64,000 nucleotides of DNA from WLWS01 sp965243105 (GCA_965243105.1 CBDEUC010000002.1:434001-498000); one strand, 5' to 3'; positions 1-8,895 are shown, numbered from the stretch's first letter. Notes: generated by a model not told the origin, from the letters alone. A program made the numbers and translations.

Positions 1-167
1 ATCGTGCGATGTACTCCGTCCGTGGCCGTCCATATATTATCTTTTACCGGATCGTAGGTAATGTCGCGCCAGGCTCCCTGTATGGGAATGTCGGGGCCAA
101 TTGTAAATATACCGCAATGCTCATGGTGTGATTCTGCTGACCCGGTGTCGCTGCTCTCATCAGTCAC
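1..167 (-). CDS. N-terminal fragment of an unidentified protein
   Basis: The reading frame is open from a GTG at 167 to the window edge, giving 55 codons of a protein that continues outside. A strong ribosome binding site, GGAGGG, lies just upstream of the GTG. The visible part is acidic at first, then contains the stretch GAWRDITYDPVKDNIWTATD, which resembles the strand pattern of beta-propeller proteins of the SMP-30/gluconolactonase or streptogramin-lyase type. That is only an impression from a short fragment. No signal peptide is seen. It is divergent from the 2-oxoacid oxidoreductase genes to its right. Confidence 0.55.
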   Translation of the reverse strand, partial: MTDESSDTGSAESHHEHCGIFTIGPDIPIQGAWRDITYDPVKDNIWTATDGVHRT

Positions 168-359
168 TTTTTACCCTCCAGTCGAATCCAGTTGATAAAT
201 CTTATAGCACAGATAAGGCAGGTAGATTAAGTCCAATTTATACCCGGGAAGTAAGTCATGAATTCCGCAGACTGGAATAGTATCCAGCCGTAACGAAGGC
301 GGGCATTATATTTGTCCAGGATGCCGCAATTTTAGGTCTAAAGATTAAATAAGACTATG

Positions 360-377
360 TTTTTTAAATGTAAACTA
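360..377. promoter_or_regulatory. Putative operator, degenerate copy of the TAGTTTA-N4-TAAACTA palindrome
   Basis: TTTTTTA-AATG-TAAACTA matches 12 of 14 arm positions of the palindrome seen perfectly at 21589 and 24058. It lies 48 bases before the start of the Kor alpha gene, just upstream of a possible -10 box GATAAT at 381-386. The left arm is degraded, so this is the weakest member of the set. Confidence 0.45.
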
Positions 378-424
378 TTGGATAATAAGAGCCTGTAACA
401 TGGTTTTACTGAGTGGAGACTTCT

Positions 425-2335
425 ATGACGCAGAAGGGCGATAGAAGCCTCGTGAAACCGTCCGGCGAGGGGACGGATTCGCGTGGTGTATTTGAAATCG
501 AAAACGTGATCATACGTTTTGCCGGTGATTCCGGTGATGGCATACAGATAACCGGGTCGTTGTTCAGCCATGACTCGGCTGTAGTTGGTCACGATATAAG
601 TACCTTGCCTGATTATCCTGCTGAAATACGCGCACCTGCCGGCACGCTTGCCGGTGTGAGTAGCTTCCAGTTGAACTTCTCTTCCTATGATGTGCACACA
701 CCCGGGGACAGGCCGGATGTCCTTGTCGCACTTAATCCTGCTGCGCTGAAAGTGCACCTGAAGGATCTTAAACATACCGGTACCCTGATAATTAATCATG
801 ATGCCTTTGATCCAGGTGGACTGAAAAAAGCCGGTTACCAGGATGACCCCAGGGAAGACGGGAGCCTGACAGGCTACCAGGTCTACGATTTTCCAATTAC
901 CAGCATGACAGTCGCCGCCGTGGAATCTTCATGGCTGAGTAAGAAGCAGGCAGAGCTGAGCAAGAACATGTTTACCCTGGGTATTATCTCCTGGCTCTAC
1001 GACCGTTCGCTTGATGCCCTGGTTGAACGCATTGATACCCTGTTTGCAAAAAAGAAACCCGAACTGGCAGAAGCTAACAAGCTCGCCCTGCAGGCTGGCT
1101 ATAATTTTGCGGATACCGTTGAAGTATTTACCGGGCGCTATCGCATCAGCAAGGCTGAAATGCCACCGGGAGAATACAAGAGAATAACCGGCAACGAGGC
1201 GACTGCGCTTGGTTTCCTCGCGGCCTCTGAGCTGAGCGGGCGACCTCTTTTTTATGCCTCGTATCCGATCACACCGGCAAGCGACATCCTTCACGAACTC
1301 TCAAAGCTGCGTCATTTTGGAGTAAAAACTTTCCAGGCAGAAGATGAAATAGCCGCTATTGGTATTGCTATTGGCGCGGCATGGGGTGGTTCGCTTGGAC
1401 TGACAGGTACCAGTGGACCGGGTGTCGCATTGAAGGCCGAGGCGATTGGCCTGGCCGTCATGACCGAATTACCGGTTGTGATCGCAAATGTACAAAGAGG
1501 TGGCCCATCCACCGGTCTGCCGACAAAAACGGAACAGGCTGACTTGTTGCAGGCCATGTTTGGAAGAAATGGAGAGTGCCCGGTTCCCATAGTTGCGCCA
1601 TCAACACCCAGCGAGTGCTTTGATATGGCGATCGAGGCTTTTCGAATTGCGATTAAGTACATGACACCGGTGTTTTTCCTTTCCGATGGATACCTGGCGA
1701 ACGGTTCAGAACCCTGGCGCATTCCCGGCAGCGATGAATTTCCGGAGTTTGAACATAATTTCTGTAGCATCCCTGAAAATTATCAGCCCTATGCACGCGA
1801 TCCCGAGACGCTTGCCCGGCAGTGGGTGGTTCCCGGCATGCCCGGTCTTGAACATCGTATTGGCGGCCTTGAGAAAGAGGACGTCACCGGTAATGTCAGT
1901 TACGACTCTGAAAACCATGAGCGCATGGTGCACCTGAGACAGGAGAAGGTGGATGGTATTGCCAAAGATATTCCTGACCTGGTGGTTCATGGCCCTCAGC
2001 AGGGCGATCTACTGGTGCTTGGCTGGGGTAGCACGCGCGGAGCCTGCCGACATGCTATTGAAGCTGCACAGTCAAAAGGGCTGTCCGTAGCCGGGGCCCA
2101 GCTACGCTATCTTAATCCTTTTCCCGGCAACCTTGAGCATGTGCTTAATAGTTTCAAGCATGTGCTTGTGCCAGAACTAAACCTTGGGCAACTGCGCATG
2201 CTTTTAAGAGCGCGTTTCCTTGTTGATGTCATCGGGCTGAACAAGGTACAGGGACAGCCCATGTTGACCTCTGAAGTTGAACAGAAGATATATGAAATCC
2301 TGGATTACGATTTCCCCATGGCGGCGGAGGGCTAG
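425..2335 (+). CDS. korA: 2-oxoacid:acceptor oxidoreductase, fused gamma/alpha subunit (KorA type)
   Basis: Large subunit of a thiamine-dependent 2-oxoacid:ferredoxin oxidoreductase, the enzyme class that oxidatively decarboxylates 2-oxoglutarate or pyruvate to the acyl-CoA while reducing ferredoxin. The 636-residue protein has the gamma domain first (about 25-210, beginning IIRFAGDSGDGIQ) and then the alpha domain with the YPITPASD motif near residue 280, the GTSGPG loop, and a C-terminal transketolase-like domain. I chose ATG 425, preceded by GGAGA at 415-419, over an in-frame GTG four codons earlier that overlaps this site. The beta subunit follows 28 bases later. The two-subunit form without a fused ferredoxin domain is the kind found in aerobes. 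Substrate cannot be read from sequence; 2-oxoglutarate is the usual call. Confidence 0.9.
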   Translation: MTQKGDRSLVKPSGEGTDSRGVFEIENVIIRFAGDSGDGIQITGSLFSHDSAVVGHDISTLPDYPAEIRAPAGTLAGVSSFQLNFSSYDVHTPGDRPDVLVALNPAALKVHLKDLKHTGTLIINHDAFDPGGLKKAGYQDDPREDGSLTGYQVYDFPITSMTVAAVESSWLSKKQAELSKNMFTLGIISWLYDRSLDALVERIDTLFAKKKPELAEANKLALQAGYNFADTVEVFTGRYRISKAEMPPGEYKRITGNEATALGFLAASELSGRPLFYASYPITPASDILHELSKLRHFGVKTFQAEDEIAAIGIAIGAAWGGSLGLTGTSGPGVALKAEAIGLAVMTELPVVIANVQRGGPSTGLPTKTEQADLLQAMFGRNGECPVPIVAPSTPSECFDMAIEAFRIAIKYMTPVFFLSDGYLANGSEPWRIPGSDEFPEFEHNFCSIPENYQPYARDPETLARQWVVPGMPGLEHRIGGLEKEDVTGNVSYDSENHERMVHLRQEKVDGIAKDIPDLVVHGPQQGDLLVLGWGSTRGACRHAIEAAQSKGLSVAGAQLRYLNPFPGNLEHVLNSFKHVLVPELNLGQLRMLLRARFLVDVIGLNKVQGQPMLTSEVEQKIYEILDYDFPMAAEG

Positions 2336-2363
2336 TTAACAGGATGGATATGGAGAAAATCAG

Positions 2364-3434
2364 ATGAGTGCTACTGTAGAAGAGAAAAAAGACGGAAGCT
2401 GGAAGCCGAGCAGGTCCTATGAGCGCAAGGACTTCAGCTCAGACCAGACAATCAGGTGGTGTCCGGGCTGTGGTGATTATTCCATCCTCGCGCAAATGCA
2501 GAGGGTGATGCCGGAAATTTGCGAGGAATTGTCCCTGGCAAAAGAAAATATTGTTTTTGTATCCGGTATCGGATGTTCAAGCCGGTTTCCCTATTACATG
2601 AACAACTATGGTTTTCATACCATTCATGGCCGTGCTCCCACCATCGCAACGGGATTGAGGGTGTCGAGACCTGACTTGCAGGTGTGGGTAGTTACCGGTG
2701 ATGGTGATGGCCTGAGTATCGGTGGTAATCATCTTATTCACTGCCTGAGACGAAATATTGATGTCAAGATACTGCTGTTTAACAATCGTATTTACGGACT
2801 TACAAAAGGGCAGTATTCGCCCACCTCTGAAATGGGCAAAAAAACCAAGTCGAGTCCATTTGGCACCGTTGAGAAACCCATTAATCCACTGTCGGTGGCG
2901 ATTGCGTCAAAGGCAAGTTTCATAGCAAGGGCCGTGGATACAGACGCGACAAACCTGAGAGAGATCCTGTTGCAGGCGGCTCGACATCGCGGCTCGACGT
3001 TCGTTGAAATCCTGCAGAACTGCAACGTCTTTAATGATGGTGCCTACTCGTCGTTTACAGACAAGGCGGTAAAAAACGACAGGTTGCTTTACCTTGAGGA
3101 CAAGAAACCCATGGTGTTTGGCAAGGACGGAGACAAGGCCATATCCCTTCGACGCGCCGGCTCTGGAATACTTGAGCCTGAAATTGTCGATGTGAATAGC
3201 GTTGATAAGTCAGAAATCCTGGTGCATGACGAGTCATCCCCCGGAACCGCGCTGGCTTTCCTGCTTGCGCAGCTTGATGAAGAAGATTTCCCGGTTCCGC
3301 TTGGCGTGTTTAGAAACATCAGCAAACCGCTTTACGGTGAGCTACTGGAAGATCAAATCGAGCATGCGACCAATACGCTCGGCAAAGGGGACTTTCTCAA
3401 GCACCTGCGTTCAGGAGAAATCTGGACAGTTTAA
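2364..3434 (+). CDS. korB: 2-oxoacid:acceptor oxidoreductase, beta subunit (KorB type)
   Basis: Small, cofactor-binding partner of the preceding subunit. It carries the CPGCGDY motif at residues 33-39, a source of cluster ligands in the family, and the thiamine diphosphate motif GDGDG at 112-116 followed by a downstream N, with the metal-binding pattern expected of this fold. At 356 residues it is slightly longer than many KorB proteins (about 280-350), the extra length being a C-terminal tail after the TPP domain. The start follows GGAGAAAAT. It is co-transcribed with korA and ends ten bases before the convergent aminotransferase gene. Together the pair would feed low-potential electrons to an unlinked ferredoxin. 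Confidence 0.9.
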   Translation: MSATVEEKKDGSWKPSRSYERKDFSSDQTIRWCPGCGDYSILAQMQRVMPEICEELSLAKENIVFVSGIGCSSRFPYYMNNYGFHTIHGRAPTIATGLRVSRPDLQVWVVTGDGDGLSIGGNHLIHCLRRNIDVKILLFNNRIYGLTKGQYSPTSEMGKKTKSSPFGTVEKPINPLSVAIASKASFIARAVDTDATNLREILLQAARHRGSTFVEILQNCNVFNDGAYSSFTDKAVKNDRLLYLEDKKPMVFGKDGDKAISLRRAGSGILEPEIVDVNSVDKSEILVHDESSPGTALAFLLAQLDEEDFPVPLGVFRNISKPLYGELLEDQIEHATNTLGKGDFLKHLRSGEIWTV

Positions 3435-3443
3435 CGGGGCCTG

Positions 3444-4559
3444 TCAGGACTGCATATAGTCCGTCAAGATCCTGATGACCGCTTCGTTTTCCTTGTCGAG
3501 GCCAACTGTGATCCTGAGTATGTCCTCATCTCCCGTAGGAGCCTGGGGTCGCGGGATTACTCCATTATCTTCAAGGTAACTGGATGCCTCTGCCGCGCTT
3601 TTACCAGCACATTGCCTGAAGTTCAGCAGGTAAAAATTCGCCGCACTGGGAACGACTTCAATTCCAAGCTTTTCCAGTTCGACCTTGATGGTTTTCAGCC
3701 AACGTGCGGTGTGTTGCCTGACTTTCTCAATATAGTCCCTGTCCTTTACAGCCGCGATAGCGGCAGCCATGGAAGGGGCATTTGTATTAAAGGGTGAGCG
3801 GATTCGTTGCAGTACATCGATTACATTGTTCGGACAATAGGCCCAGCCAATACGAAGGGCAGCAAGACCATAGATTTTTGAAAAGGTCCGCGTGACGATA
3901 ACATTATCAAACTCGTCCACAAGATCTGTACCAGTCTGGTAGTCATCCTCAACAGGGTACTCCGCGTAAGCACCGTCAATCACGAACAACACACTTGATG
4001 GCAGTCCAGCGTGGATTCTTCGAAGTTCATCCGCACTGAGATAAGTGCCGGTAGGGTTATTCGGATTTGCAATTGTCACCATCCTGGTCTTTTCATTAAC
4101 AAGCGATAGCAGGTCATCTATGTCCGTTTTAAAATCATTTTCTTTTGCGAAACGAATTTTTGCTGCCTGCATGCGAGCGTAAAGAGAGCACATGACAAAG
4201 TGATTGGTGCTTAGGATCACTTCATCATCTTTTTGCAGGTAGGAGCGATAAATCATGTCGAGAATTTCATCTGAACCATTGCCACAAATTATTTTTTGTG
4301 AATCGAGTGCATACACTTCTGCTATGGCATCCTTAAGTTCATCCTGGGAACCATCAGGGTAGCGGTGTAGCTGGCTGGCCATGTCTGTAAATGCACCAAT
4401 CGCCATGGGGCTTGGCCCAAAAGACGACTCATTACTGGAAAGCTTTATCGCGGTTTCTTTTCCCGGCAGTGCACTTTTCCCCTGGACGTACTGGGGAATT
4501 TCAAGGATCTCGGCCTTCGCCTGTGGGTACTGCCCTGGATTTTGTTGTTCAACAGACAT
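3444..4559 (-). CDS. hisC: Pyridoxal-phosphate aminotransferase, histidinol-phosphate aminotransferase family
   Basis: Class I/II fold aminotransferase of the HisC family, 371 residues, typical length. The PNNPTG motif lies at 165-170, the aspartate of the cofactor ring contact in IDGAYAEYP near 195, and the Schiff-base lysine in TFSKIYGLAALRIGWAY at 228. In histidine synthesis the enzyme converts imidazole acetol phosphate to histidinol phosphate, but HisC paralogues also transaminate aromatic and other 2-oxo acids. No other his genes are nearby, and a catabolic operator-like palindrome overlaps its putative promoter, so a role outside histidine synthesis is plausible. The family call is secure; the physiological substrate is not. 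Confidence 0.85.
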   Translation of the reverse strand: MSVEQQNPGQYPQAKAEILEIPQYVQGKSALPGKETAIKLSSNESSFGPSPMAIGAFTDMASQLHRYPDGSQDELKDAIAEVYALDSQKIICGNGSDEILDMIYRSYLQKDDEVILSTNHFVMCSLYARMQAAKIRFAKENDFKTDIDDLLSLVNEKTRMVTIANPNNPTGTYLSADELRRIHAGLPSSVLFVIDGAYAEYPVEDDYQTGTDLVDEFDNVIVTRTFSKIYGLAALRIGWAYCPNNVIDVLQRIRSPFNTNAPSMAAAIAAVKDRDYIEKVRQHTARWLKTIKVELEKLGIEVVPSAANFYLLNFRQCAGKSAAEASSYLEDNGVIPRPQAPTGDEDILRITVGLDKENEAVIRILTDYMQS

Positions 4560-4582
4560 GCTTGTTACTCGACAAATAAAAA

Positions 4583-4600
4583 AGGTTTAATCTTAAACTA
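4583..4600. promoter_or_regulatory. Putative operator, TAGTTTA-N4-TAAACTA family
   Basis: AGGTTTA-ATCT-TAAACTA matches 12 of 14 arm positions of the palindrome. On the minus strand it overlaps the -10 box of a promoter for the aminotransferase, 24 bases before its ATG. On the plus strand it lies 108 bases before the DUF819 gene, so it could serve both directions. Confidence 0.6.
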
Positions 4601-4617
4601 ATTGCCTGCGTGGTCAA
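4590..4617 (-). promoter_or_regulatory. Putative sigma70 promoter of the aminotransferase gene
   Basis: TTGACC (4617-4612) and TAAGAT (4595-4590) are separated by 16 bases. The -10 box falls inside the palindrome at 4583-4600, a geometry expected for repression. Read by eye only. Confidence 0.45.
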
Positions 4618-4707
4618 ATTATTCCATACTGCCGCAGGTGATTTTGTCGACGGCAAGAGAATCATGCACGATAACGCGGTAGTAACAGAAGCAGCGGGAT
4701 TTCGACC

Positions 4708-5841
4708 ATGACAATGATAAGTGCGGATAACATCACGGCGCTATCGGCCATTGTTTTTGGCATAGCCTGGCTCGGATTCTGGATTGACACCAAGGATATC
4801 GGGAAAAAGATTTCCGGCGTGGTATGGGTGCTTTCCCTTGGCATGCTACTTTCAAATATCAATATCATCCCAGGAAGCAGCCCTGTTTATGACTTCGTTG
4901 GGGGCCAGCTTATCCCCCTTGCCATTCCCTTGCTGCTATTCAAGGCAAACCTCAGAAGAATATTCACAGAAAGCGGCCGTATCATGCTCGTTTTTGTTGT
5001 TGCCAGTTGCGCCACGATCATTGGTGCCGTGCTGGGATTCTATCTCATGGATCTCGGTGACATTGGCCCAAAAGTGGCAGGGGTTTACACAGGTGGCTAC
5101 ATCGGGGGCGCAGTGAATTTTCTCGCAGTCTCACAGGCCGTGGAAATGACCAGCGATGAATTCAGCGTGGCCATCGGTGCCAGCAGCCAGGTGAGTAACC
5201 TGGCTCTTTTGATGCTCATCGCAATTCCTTCTATTCCTGTCATTCTTCGTTACGTGCCCTCAAGCCTGATTTCCGATTCCGAGGGATCTTCCGGTCTCGG
5301 AGATAATGAAAGCAACTATGCAAGCCTTCGACTGCATCATGTCAGCGCAGCGGTCGCGGTGAGTTTTGCGATTTGTGCACTGGCGACGACACTGGGAAGG
5401 GTGATGGGGCTGGAGCAGTACAATATATTACTTATCACCGTTATCACGCTGGTGCTTGTGAATATTTTTCCAGGATGGCTGGCAAACCTGGAAGGTGACT
5501 TTGATATCGGAATGTTGCTGATGTACCTGTTCTTTGCCGTAGTAGGAGCCGGAACTGATGCCACGATATTCCTGTCCTCGGCTCTGTACCTGTTTATTTA
5601 CGGAATGTTTATTATCCTTGTACATCTCGGCATCGTGCTGGTTTTTGCGAAGCTCTTCAAAATTGATCTTGCCGACGCAATAATCGGTTCCGGCGCTGCC
5701 CTTGTCGGGCCAGCGGTCACGGCAGCAATCGCGATTTCCCGTGGCTGGCGAGATCTTGTTACACCGGGAATCATGTGCGGAATCTTTGGTTATGCCATTG
5801 CCACCTTTATCGGCGTCGCTGTCACCAGGCTTTTGAGCTAA
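4708..5841 (+). CDS. DUF819 family integral membrane protein
   Basis: A 377-residue, strongly hydrophobic protein of the DUF819 (YjcL-like) family with about ten predicted membrane segments and a glycine-rich region TGGYIGGAVNFLAVSQAVEM near residues 130-150. The repeated glycine-rich segments in the two halves (also SGAALVGPAVTAAIAISRG near 330) suggest an inverted-repeat transporter fold. The transported compound is unknown. It heads a plus-strand cluster with the MarR regulator (29 bases later) and the lactamase-fold hydrolase, and an operator-like palindrome lies upstream. A transporter next to its MarR regulator is a common arrangement for ligand-responsive uptake or export. Confidence 0.8.
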   Translation: MTMISADNITALSAIVFGIAWLGFWIDTKDIGKKISGVVWVLSLGMLLSNINIIPGSSPVYDFVGGQLIPLAIPLLLFKANLRRIFTESGRIMLVFVVASCATIIGAVLGFYLMDLGDIGPKVAGVYTGGYIGGAVNFLAVSQAVEMTSDEFSVAIGASSQVSNLALLMLIAIPSIPVILRYVPSSLISDSEGSSGLGDNESNYASLRLHHVSAAVAVSFAICALATTLGRVMGLEQYNILLITVITLVLVNIFPGWLANLEGDFDIGMLLMYLFFAVVGAGTDATIFLSSALYLFIYGMFIILVHLGIVLVFAKLFKIDLADAIIGSGAALVGPAVTAAIAISRGWRDLVTPGIMCGIFGYAIATFIGVAVTRLLS

Positions 5842-5870
5842 GAGAAAACACCATTCGGGAGAACAATTCC

Positions 5871-6365
5871 ATGACCAGTCGCCTTCAGATAGTTGAGCAG
5901 AAGCTACAGCACATACCCAGGGAAAAAGAAGGGCTCAGGCTGTGGCTTCGAATAGTCTCCTGTACGCAAATGGTGGAGCAGGAAATCAGGACCATGCTCA
6001 GGGAAAAGTACGATACAACATTGCCCCGCTTTGAATTAATGGCCGCGCTGGACCGGGTACCGGATGGCCTGACCATGGGTGAGTTGTCAGGCTGGTTGAT
6101 GGTCACCAAGGGCAACGTGACGGGTATTGCCGAGCGACTTTCAGAAGATGGTTACATTAAAAGGACGCCGACACCGACAGATCGCCGTTCTTTTTGCGTG
6201 ACCCTGACACCGAGAGGGAAAAAGCATTTCAAGGAAATAGAGAATGCCTACGAACAGTTGCTCGATCGCCTGTTTTCCGAAGTGTCCCTGGATGATAGCG
6301 ACATGTTCACTGGCGTTTTGGCGAGGGTAAAAGAGGCAGTCGAAGAAATACGGGACGGGGAGTAG
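5871..6365 (+). CDS. MarR family transcriptional regulator
   Basis: A 164-residue winged-helix regulator. The DNA-binding region runs from about 55 to 115, with the helix-turn-helix in LTMGELSGWLMVTKGNVTGI (67-86), the second half of the recognition region in AERLSEDGYIKR, and the wing at DRRSF (104-108). Flanking helices would make the dimer. I start it at ATG 5871, preceded by GGGAGA at suitable spacing; a longer frame begins inside the upstream gene without a good site. MarR proteins bind short palindromes and are usually autoregulated. It is the only regulator in the catabolic half of the window and lies in the unit behind the 4583 palindrome, so it is the natural candidate for binding that motif. 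This link is inference. Confidence 0.9.
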   Translation: MTSRLQIVEQKLQHIPREKEGLRLWLRIVSCTQMVEQEIRTMLREKYDTTLPRFELMAALDRVPDGLTMGELSGWLMVTKGNVTGIAERLSEDGYIKRTPTPTDRRSFCVTLTPRGKKHFKEIENAYEQLLDRLFSEVSLDDSDMFTGVLARVKEAVEEIRDGE

Positions 6366-6368
6366 TAT

Positions 6369-7385
6369 ATGAGATTCTCCTCGCTGGTAAGCACCGTGTT
6401 TCTATTCCTGTGTCTCTTCACAGGGCAAGCGTTCTGTACTGAAACTGAAGGGGAAATAAGGCTGACTTTCCTTGGCACAGGCGCACCCAGGCCCTCAATG
6501 GTCAGATATGGCCCGGCGATACTGGTCGAAGCTGGCGACAAGAAGTTAATCGTTGACGCTGGCTCCGGTCTGCGTGAAAGACTTTTTGAGGCAGGCGGCT
6601 TCCCACTATTGACTACCGTGGACACTTTCCTGGTCACTCATCTTCATTTCGACCATACCATCAGCATTCCCGGTTTGTGGCTAAGCGGCTGGTTATATGG
6701 AAGACGTACACCCATGCATGTCTTTGGTCCTGAAGGCACAAGCGAGATGATGAGTCACCTGCAGAAAGCTTACCAGTGGGATATCGACTACCGGGGCATA
6801 GTGGGAGTACCCCTGGAAGGTTCAGAACTATTAACACAGGATGTTGGGCCAGGCGTTTTTTATGACCAGGACGGCCTGAAAATTACCGCCTTTAACGTGG
6901 AGCACATGCCGGTCGACTTTAAAACAGGTCAAAAACTTCCCTTCCGTGGGGCTACCCTGGGCTACCGAATTGATTATAAAGGGCGCTCAGTATTATTTTC
7001 CGGGGATACGCGTTCTACAAGGGAAAGCAGCATAATCAAGCATGGCAAAGGTGTTGACGTGCTGATCCATGAGGTCCAGGTGCCGTCACCCGGAAATTCA
7101 AAGGAGGCAAAGCTGGCCAATGTGAGTCTGCCTGTTCATTCCACGCCGGAGCAGACGAGCTACGTTTTTTCACAAACCCGTCCACGTCTGGGCGTGTACT
7201 CCCATATAATCCCACCGGGCATTACGCGCGATGAATTACTTGAAGCAAGTGCTCCCTATTACTCCGGGAATATGGAGGTTGCCCATGACCTCATGACCAT
7301 CAGTATTGGCGATCAAATTAAGATATCAAAGGTGAACAAAAGTGAAATCGAGAGTTTTGAAAAGTCCAGGGTGCTTGAAAAGTAG
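6369..7385 (+). CDS. Exported metallo-beta-lactamase-fold hydrolase
   Basis: A 338-residue protein with an N-terminal signal peptide (cleavage expected after about residue 23, AFC-TE) and the metal motif HLHFDH at 91-96, the HxHxDH signature of the fold. Further histidines in NVEHMP and in SGDTRST follow the order of RNase Z-like and arylsulfatase-like members, and YSHIIPPG near the C-terminus supplies a late histidine. It would act in the periplasm on an ester, thioester or similar bond; the substrate cannot be told. It starts three bases after the MarR stop and its 3' end overlaps the next gene, so the three are probably one transcript. Confidence 0.85.
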   Translation: MRFSSLVSTVFLFLCLFTGQAFCTETEGEIRLTFLGTGAPRPSMVRYGPAILVEAGDKKLIVDAGSGLRERLFEAGGFPLLTTVDTFLVTHLHFDHTISIPGLWLSGWLYGRRTPMHVFGPEGTSEMMSHLQKAYQWDIDYRGIVGVPLEGSELLTQDVGPGVFYDQDGLKITAFNVEHMPVDFKTGQKLPFRGATLGYRIDYKGRSVLFSGDTRSTRESSIIKHGKGVDVLIHEVQVPSPGNSKEAKLANVSLPVHSTPEQTSYVFSQTRPRLGVYSHIIPPGITRDELLEASAPYYSGNMEVAHDLMTISIGDQIKISKVNKSEIESFEKSRVLEK

Positions 7386-7851
7386 CATCATTCTTGTTTT
7401 TTTATTGCAGGCACACGCATTATCGGCGGCGGAACCAGGCGAAATGAAGGACATTGATCAGCGCTCTTTCAGGCTTGGTGGAGTCAGTTCTTTTTCCGAA
7501 ATGGTAAAAGTCGGACTCAAGAAACTCGCGTTAAGCGCAGCCATGTCACCAGGTGAACTGGATAAAATCGAGAACGATATTACGAGGATTGCGGCGGCGG
7601 AGGGGGTCAGCACCTTCAGGGAAACTGAGCTTATCGTGACCGATCTTTTTCCTGCAGACGTTGCGAAAGGCAAGCACGTGATACTTCTTTACAAGGGCAA
7701 TACGCTTAAAGAATACATGGCGCTTAAAAAGGAAAAAGCAGGGCTGGTGGCAGCTGGAAAATACGAAGGGGAGGCAAGGAGGGAGATCGCCATGAAGTTT
7801 GGCCGTCTCCTGAGTTACCCCGAGAGCTACCTCGAAGAAAAACTTGATTAA
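7342..7851 (+). CDS. Small exported protein of unknown function
   Basis: Not recognised. The GTG at 7342 gives 169 residues and overlaps the preceding hydrolase by 44 bases. A TTG at 7375 gives a cleaner secretion signal (KSSIILVFLLQAHALSAA) and would be 158 residues, so the true start is open. The mature part is mostly helical and charged, rich in lysine and glutamate (for example EYMALKKEKAG), with no cysteine pair or known catalytic motif. Its tight coupling to the lactamase-fold hydrolase suggests a periplasmic partner or chaperone for it. Overlaps the start region of the next gene by only a few bases at most. Confidence 0.6.
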   Translation: MKSRVLKSPGCLKSSIILVFLLQAHALSAAEPGEMKDIDQRSFRLGGVSSFSEMVKVGLKKLALSAAMSPGELDKIENDITRIAAAEGVSTFRETELIVTDLFPADVAKGKHVILLYKGNTLKEYMALKKEKAGLVAAGKYEGEARREIAMKFGRLLSYPESYLEEKLD

Positions 7852-7876
7852 GCTGGCTTCTTCAACCGAAACAGGT

Positions 7877-8641
7877 ATGAGCGCAACTGATTTTTTTGAA
7901 GAGCATGGCTACTACCTTGCAAAAGGGGTTTTTGAAGAGCCTGCCCTGGAGTCTCTTGAACAGGAATTTGACCGCGTCGTTGAGCAATTGTTGCAAAGCG
8001 GAGAGAGTATTGACGCGCGATGGGAGACCGAGTCCGTGGATGAGCTGGATGGAGGGACATCAAGCATTATCCATACCCACAATATTCACCGTTATTCAGC
8101 GAAATGGCACGCGGCTTTCAGTAATGAAAAATTCCTGGACTGTGCAGAATCGATACTGGGGCCGGATATTATCCTGCATCACAGCAAGCTGTTTCTAAAA
8201 CCACCGCGAGCGGGTTCGCCTTTTCCTGTGCACCAGGACTGGTGGTATTTTCCGACCCAAAAGGACAGCATGATCGCGGCAGTTATTTTCCTGGGTGATG
8301 CTGATGATGAAACGGGTTGTTTTCGCGTTTACCCGGGCTCCCATAAACTGGGAAGATGCGAAAACACCTCTGGTCTTGAGCAGTCGACGTTGCTTGCTGA
8401 TTATCCCCTTGAGAAAGCCACGCCTTTACCGGTACAGCGAGGTGATGTGCTGTATTTCAGCTATTTTACCCTGCATGGTTCAATGCCAAATCGCTCTGAA
8501 TCGAGCCGAAAAACTGTGCTGGTCCAGCTATACAGTGGCGATGACCTTGTGCTTCCAAACGAGAAAGTCAATCACGTGGACGAACAACTGGTGCTGCGTG
8601 GCTGGAATCATCACATGAGCAGGGAAAAGGCAGCCCTGTAA
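7877..8641 (+). CDS. Phytanoyl-CoA dioxygenase (PhyH) family oxygenase
   Basis: Iron(II)/2-oxoglutarate-dependent oxygenase fold, 254 residues. The iron-binding facial triad is visible as HQD (H119, D121) and H200 in TLHGSMPNRS, and R211 in the following strand is placed to bind 2-oxoglutarate. Members hydroxylate many small molecules, so the substrate is unknown. I used ATG 7877; a TTG at 7844 would overlap the upstream gene and adds eleven residues before the conserved TDFFEEHGY opening. It ends the plus-strand run that begins at the DUF819 gene. Use of 2-oxoglutarate links it loosely to the Kor enzyme, but nothing more specific can be said. Confidence 0.85.
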   Translation: MSATDFFEEHGYYLAKGVFEEPALESLEQEFDRVVEQLLQSGESIDARWETESVDELDGGTSSIIHTHNIHRYSAKWHAAFSNEKFLDCAESILGPDIILHHSKLFLKPPRAGSPFPVHQDWWYFPTQKDSMIAAVIFLGDADDETGCFRVYPGSHKLGRCENTSGLEQSTLLADYPLEKATPLPVQRGDVLYFSYFTLHGSMPNRSESSRKTVLVQLYSGDDLVLPNEKVNHVDEQLVLRGWNHHMSREKAAL

Positions 8642-8895
8642 ACTTCGTGCATCCATGCTTCCCTGGTAACAAGTCTCAAACAGGGACAAAGCACTTGAAA
8701 CGCTTTCCTGGCACAAAGCAGGCCAGGCTTCATAATGTTCAGGTTGAGTAAGTTTTGAGTTCACAGAGTACTTTCAATAAAAGGCTTAAATTACTGAATA
8801 GTATGCAATAAAAGAGACTTTATAACTCCAGGCTGAGCAGCCTCATGAAGATGCCAGCCTTGGCAACTATTACTAAACAGCAGCTACCAGTTCTA

